Assembly: GCA_964569055.1 (NCBI GenBank)
Contig: CAZMSZ010000066.1
Span: forward strand, 1 to 25,497
DNA from: JAWLGW01 sp964569055
Lineage (GTDB): Bacteria > Planctomycetota > J058
DNA length: 25,497 nt
Reading direction: 5' to 3'
Shown here: one piece after another, positions 23,601 to 25,497 of the stretch
How positions within the stretch are numbered: the stretch's first letter is position 1
How the letters are laid out: every line of letters starts with the position of its first letter
Notes under the pieces: model-generated
Database searches by the model: none
What the model was told of the DNA's origin: nothing
What the model saw: only the letters and a program-made list of their open reading frames with translations
Made by a program: the position numbers and the translations under genes

Positions 23601-25497
23601 GAGGACAGCCGGGTCGTGGTGACCCGCGACGACAACGACCATACGATCACGTTCGCGTACGACGCAGCCGACCGGCTCGAGTACGTCGAGGACGCGCTCG
23701 GGAGCCGGCGCACCTTCACGTACGACATGGCCTCCAACGTGATCCGGATCGCGGACACGGAGTACTCGGACGACGGCTTCACCTCACAGGTCTACTACGC
23801 CGAGCGCTACTGGGACGAGCTGAACCGGCTGATCGCCACGGTGTCGCACCTCGGCAACACCCGGCGGTTCCTGTACGACTCTCGCGGGAACCTCGTCCAG
23901 TCCAGCGACGCCATGGCGGCCGTGGGCACCGACGACTTCACGGACATCCGGACCGCCGGCGAGCACGGGACCTTCCCGCAGTTCTCCGCCGCAAGCCCGG
24001 CGGCGACGACAAGCGTCAACGGCCGGGGCAACACGATCCGGCTCGCCTACGACGGCGTGAGCCGGCCCCTCACGCTCCTGCGCGACCTCCGAGCCGACGG
24101 CACCGGGGACTCGTCGGTCCTCCAGACGCTCGAGGTCGAGCAGACCTGGGACGGCAACGGCCGACTTCGGACGCGGGTCGACGCTCGCGGGAACGTGACC
24201 GCGTACGCGTACGACCACCAGAACCGCCCCATTCGCGAGCTGCTCGCCGACGGGACGGACACCCGCCGGGTCTGGAACCGGGTGGACACGGTGGCGGTCG
24301 AGGTCGACCCGCGGGGCGTCACGCAGGAGTTCACGTACGACGCGGCGGAGCGGTTGATCTCCTCGAGATTCTCGAACCTCCCGCCCGGAGTCGATCCGAC
24401 CACGTTCAAGGCCTGGCGCTGGGACGGACTGAACCGCCAGACGCGAGCGGAGGACAACGACTCGATCTGCGAGTACGCCTTCGACAGCCTCTCGCGCCAG
24501 GTCGAGGACGTGCAGCGGATCGGCACTGGGACGCCGCGAACCAACGCCAGCCAGAGCCTGACGGGCGCCGTGGCGGGCACCCTCGAGCGCATGTTCGACG
24601 GCGTGGGGAACCTCCGCAAACAGACCTACCCCACGGGCGCGACCACGTGGCGCGTGTACGACGAAGTCGATCGTCTGATGGAAGTGCAGCAGAACGGGAC
24701 GGTCGCGACCTTCTCGCACATTGGCATGGGCTCGCGGCGGCTGTCGCGCTACTACCCGACCGGGAGCGTCGAGCAGACACTCGCCTACGACGGGAACCGG
24801 CGCGTGACGCGCCTGGACGCGGTCCGAACCACGGACGACCAGCGAGTCCGAGGCTTCGCCTACGGCTGGGACCGAGAGGGGAACCGCCGGTTAGAGCGTC
24901 GCCTGACCATCAACACCTCCCCCGGCGAGACCGGCGGCGTGGGCGAGTATTACGAGTACGACTCGCTCTATCGCTTGGTCTACGATCAGCGCGACGTCAG
25001 CAGCTCGCAACTCGACGCGATCTCGGCCAACGCCGCCACGGTCACGGCGCCGACGCCCGACTCGACGAAGTCCAGCACCTACGTGCTGGACGCGGCCGGC
25101 AACCGCGCCCAGACGACCGTGGACGGGGTGACCGAGCTCTACCTCATGGAGGCGGGGCTCCCGACCCTCGACAACGCCACGAACCAGTACACGGCGATTG
25201 GCGACACGTTCCGCACGCATGACGCGGCCGGTAACACCCTGAGTGGAGCCGAGCTGGACCAGCAGCGGTTCTTCGACGGCGAGAACCGCCTGATCCAGTG
25301 GACCGACGGCACCAAGGACGTGCGCTATCGCTACGACGCAAGCGGCCGGCGGATCCTGAAGCGAGACCAGAACAGCGGCTTCGCGACGGTGCTCTACTTC
25401 TACGACGGCTGGCAGTGCGTCGAGGAGACCACCAGCGCCGGGGCGCTGAAGCGCCGCTACGTCTACGGCGAAGGGTTGGACGAGGTCGTCCGCGCGA
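17616..25497 (+). CDS. Giant secreted RHS/YD-repeat protein (3' end beyond window)
   Basis: The frame is open from the ATG at 17616 (AAGGGGAGG 5 bases upstream) to the window end, more than 2620 residues. In order: a basic start and hydrophobic helix (about 12-31, export signal or anchor); a Pro/Ala/Arg-rich linker to about 170; a beta-rich region (170-350) ending 'APLVIDPLIG'; a propeller-like region (350-715) with recurring 'YDPSRDRWFVVWSDSS'-type blades; an SbsA/Big_5 Ig-like domain (about 719-818); Asp-rich calcium-binding repeats ('DDDNDGLDDWEE', about 820-890); a second Ig-like domain (about 899-1009); a DUF6531-like RHS entry motif ('LLLAETDVVTRGRGLDVAIT', about 1057); then about 20 YD/RHS repeats to the edge (for example 'FTYDVFGNVVSIKNPRGFTT'). 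The last residues, 'YVYGEGLDEVVRA', lie just before the expected RHS core. RHS repeats build a hollow shell around a variable C-terminal effector. Whether that tip is a toxin cannot be seen here. Confidence 0.93.
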   Translation, partial: MTQAGSPVRLRTIGIAAAAAGLCLASLAVSLLQRSSRPSPAPPRASSGTPGATAAESAPPSGVASSARFGDVAPPVGGAHDAKTQGHDAPPRLLADSTARPGALPPPAAPPASVVTKQPGRAGRRATPAERRRDAPRLAARGTPRLPGERLAAKGLAQATRVSAQAGVATIEAPRHQTLVDGEALSFVPRDREGATLEHGRFTYTLESVRRGEQILFSSEEGPGQVSAEGLEVRVQRNALVRERTLALDVAAEYVIDLAAAPGAGDLTVLGRVETALEARPGQRGGFDFYQGEELLVAYGAAVAIDAAGRTVDVPLRYEGGLLEMRVPGAWLATAQAPLVIDPLIGSGQQNLTFFLGDEEWVSACYVADTNQYVLAFVIGDDLCVSTLDADGNEVDGGVILDSTDAKGVTAIAAAEPGVDRLLVAYERGDAVYVVVIDSDLDIVSSPARLYDPAGSEVQTNPAVAYDPSRDRWFVVWSDSSSSDAILGEAVNTSGTLHGTVYVIQNLTPPLSDPTIAYSETSDCYLVAFTSGTTGNEDVLGRVFDGALTVYLAAPTISNASGVQRGPSATWNGTDDEFAVAFHDQLNQFSDFDVFLQRLTPGGSLTGSLTSVAATSDDEEDPAVVWGSAENTYWVAFHAWTGLAWDVFGREVAANGSTVGAILTVSDDDENEWFNCVTYNTTTAQFLQAWEDKRAVSDYDIWGRRISSGLTDPPLVLRSFPQDAATGVWTDQVLTVDFDQALDPTTVSGSTVQVLNGGTPLAASVSYVAASHQIQVVTTSAMPSSTQLTLSVGTGVKSAQNVALAATFTATFTTGSLAALADDDSDGLLNVEEAAVGTDANDADDDNDGLDDWEELFVYFTDPTNPDTDDDGTNDGQDSTPAGSVTTPIPDGDVAPVGTFVVTQISPTGTFGSPANVPADAVLAVTFNHPVDFTTVSGSNITLQDQGTLSNVAWTLGTSPNPQTVVLIPDDPLSSGVTYALTVHDGMDAVEDTSGTPVDQLYESVFKVSAPADEGFEGTHYLETLSRTKWERFSLPAPTAGGRNGVAVVVPSTRKLLLAETDVVTRGRGLDVAITRTYRNNPAAASGIFGNNWHFSYDRRFTVVADSSSDGKHELEFLSGDGRIFTYTSNGTSLPEDYESPPGFYDTLKTVTVGSDDLLVQRTKFGTEFFYEFHEAGDTTVEDPDALPLAAVGYLVRVRDRNGNEVAIERHPADDSLRPNAVAAMVDDLDRTTTFTYSTTSGQEDLVEEIEQFQGSSLQRSWVYEYDTARSLIRVQTPASDWSDEGTPRSATRKERSYTYSAGTGVFNLTSVEDGRGNTSLRFFFDENDDVIQVDYGSGADAGTAIYSYRRSPTHGINRASQIDRNGNVLEVEHEDVNSPPFWNIDRIRILTRGLHPNLPFAEPTGYTTKFVHDSDTELIESPNTNVERWIRDARGNVIQYIRKAAISQELAPAPVGNGPDYKREEDIVVEFAYEDEFCQLIRVTEPRGNNADFVGTSSTIVLTTEDVAAQQPRTFKNINAVARDAYTRFLYYDHEHIGDRLTEDSTAIGTTVSLDRPLPRTYGRTATGDFHDPPDSSVFTDADSDGFLDRGGNLYAVREPRPLPVDPVSGDWALARQVIECHFTYNENGQRVLEIEPDGDRNRFEYYVGSFDLTNNPNRGFVKQAVKATYFTDADLDLSDGKPTGIPSGTGLELTVQFTYDVFGNVVSIKNPRGFTTSFTVNSLDLVTKTTSPSPFGYERELLYDGNNNLVEVRIQNVVPTDTNDDGIQDSGEQVEVAAHPDFVHTYTYNTANMLVRRDLDAYGSTPAVLSTAFEYDSKQLLVAIREPEGNVHLRRYDERDLLLETVEGASDGARSASTRYDYDRNRNLIQVIDDDGDLDPQLTIAYDVFDRPTSWTDELGNKRTATYDVASLVRQRTWVGQARGDPGDLPNTSLANEMVEYDELGRAFQLTRELFGAAETLAGMGLTRMSPPVDLSAKRVAAGELVSSTVAFDEDSRVVVTRDDNDHTITFAYDAADRLEYVEDALGSRRTFTYDMASNVIRIADTEYSDDGFTSQVYYAERYWDELNRLIATVSHLGNTRRFLYDSRGNLVQSSDAMAAVGTDDFTDIRTAGEHGTFPQFSAASPAATTSVNGRGNTIRLAYDGVSRPLTLLRDLRADGTGDSSVLQTLEVEQTWDGNGRLRTRVDARGNVTAYAYDHQNRPIRELLADGTDTRRVWNRVDTVAVEVDPRGVTQEFTYDAAERLISSRFSNLPPGVDPTTFKAWRWDGLNRQTRAEDNDSICEYAFDSLSRQVEDVQRIGTGTPRTNASQSLTGAVAGTLERMFDGVGNLRKQTYPTGATTWRVYDEVDRLMEVQQNGTVATFSHIGMGSRRLSRYYPTGSVEQTLAYDGNRRVTRLDAVRTTDDQRVRGFAYGWDREGNRRLERRLTINTSPGETGGVGEYYEYDSLYRLVYDQRDVSSSQLDAISANAATVTAPTPDSTKSSTYVLDAAGNRAQTTVDGVTELYLMEAGLPTLDNATNQYTAIGDTFRTHDAAGNTLSGAELDQQRFFDGENRLIQWTDGTKDVRYRYDASGRRILKRDQNSGFATVLYFYDGWQCVEETTSAGALKRRYVYGEGLDEVVRA

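Overview
The window is GC-rich DNA (roughly 70% by eye). Most genes have Shine-Dalgarno sites and many use GTG starts. It reads as chromosomal DNA of a high-GC, complex-lifestyle bacterium. Planctomycetota or Myxococcota are my best guesses, suggested by the very large secreted RHS/YD-repeat protein, the long Ala/Pro/Arg-rich linkers, the FHA protein and the expanded Hsp70-like proteins. No rRNA, tRNA, CRISPR array or insertion sequence was recognised, and the lineage call is an inference only.

Layout. Positions 1-288 (minus) hold the N-terminal part of a CheR-like methyltransferase cut by the window edge. Positions about 363-800 hold two short gene fragments that converge near 600-616, neither with a usable stop codon; this looks like a decayed or deleted junction. 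Positions 841-1380 are a non-coding tandem array with a 91-base period, followed by a perfect 17-bp inverted repeat (1411-1473) that overlaps the last codons of the next operon.

The main feature is a four-gene minus-strand operon, transcribed from 13738 down to 1469. In order of transcription it encodes: an Hsp70-like ATPase with intact nucleotide-binding motifs and an extra N-terminal beta-rich domain (11033-13738); a second Hsp70-like protein with degenerate nucleotide motifs and a disordered tail of about 365 residues (7660-10899); a 1318-residue protein with two segments resembling the GrpE nucleotide-exchange fold (3615-7571); and a protein with a zinc ribbon, a long charged helix and an FHA-like domain (1469-3604). 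A 473-residue protein of unknown function with an acidic tail is divergently transcribed (13991-15412) from the shared 252-base intergenic region. My inference is that these genes form a dedicated chaperone-like machine: an ATPase, a pseudo-ATPase partner, an exchange factor or scaffold, and a phospho-peptide reader. This is the best candidate here for an undescribed system.

Positions 15444-17309 (minus) carry a tightly coupled three-gene unit: a LuxR-type regulator with an apparent frameshift at a (CTGG)3 tract, then a membrane protein with an N-terminal winged-helix-like segment and cytoplasmic-style HEAT-like repeats, then a second small membrane-anchored HEAT-like protein. The two junctions are both GTGA stop/start overlaps. 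Across a 306-base intergenic region, and divergently transcribed, lies a giant secreted or surface protein (17616 to beyond 25497). It has an N-terminal hydrophobic segment, a beta-rich propeller-like part, two SbsA/Big_5-type Ig-like domains flanking calcium-binding DxDxDG repeats, and more than 1500 residues of RHS/YD repeats. Its variable C-terminal tip lies outside the window.
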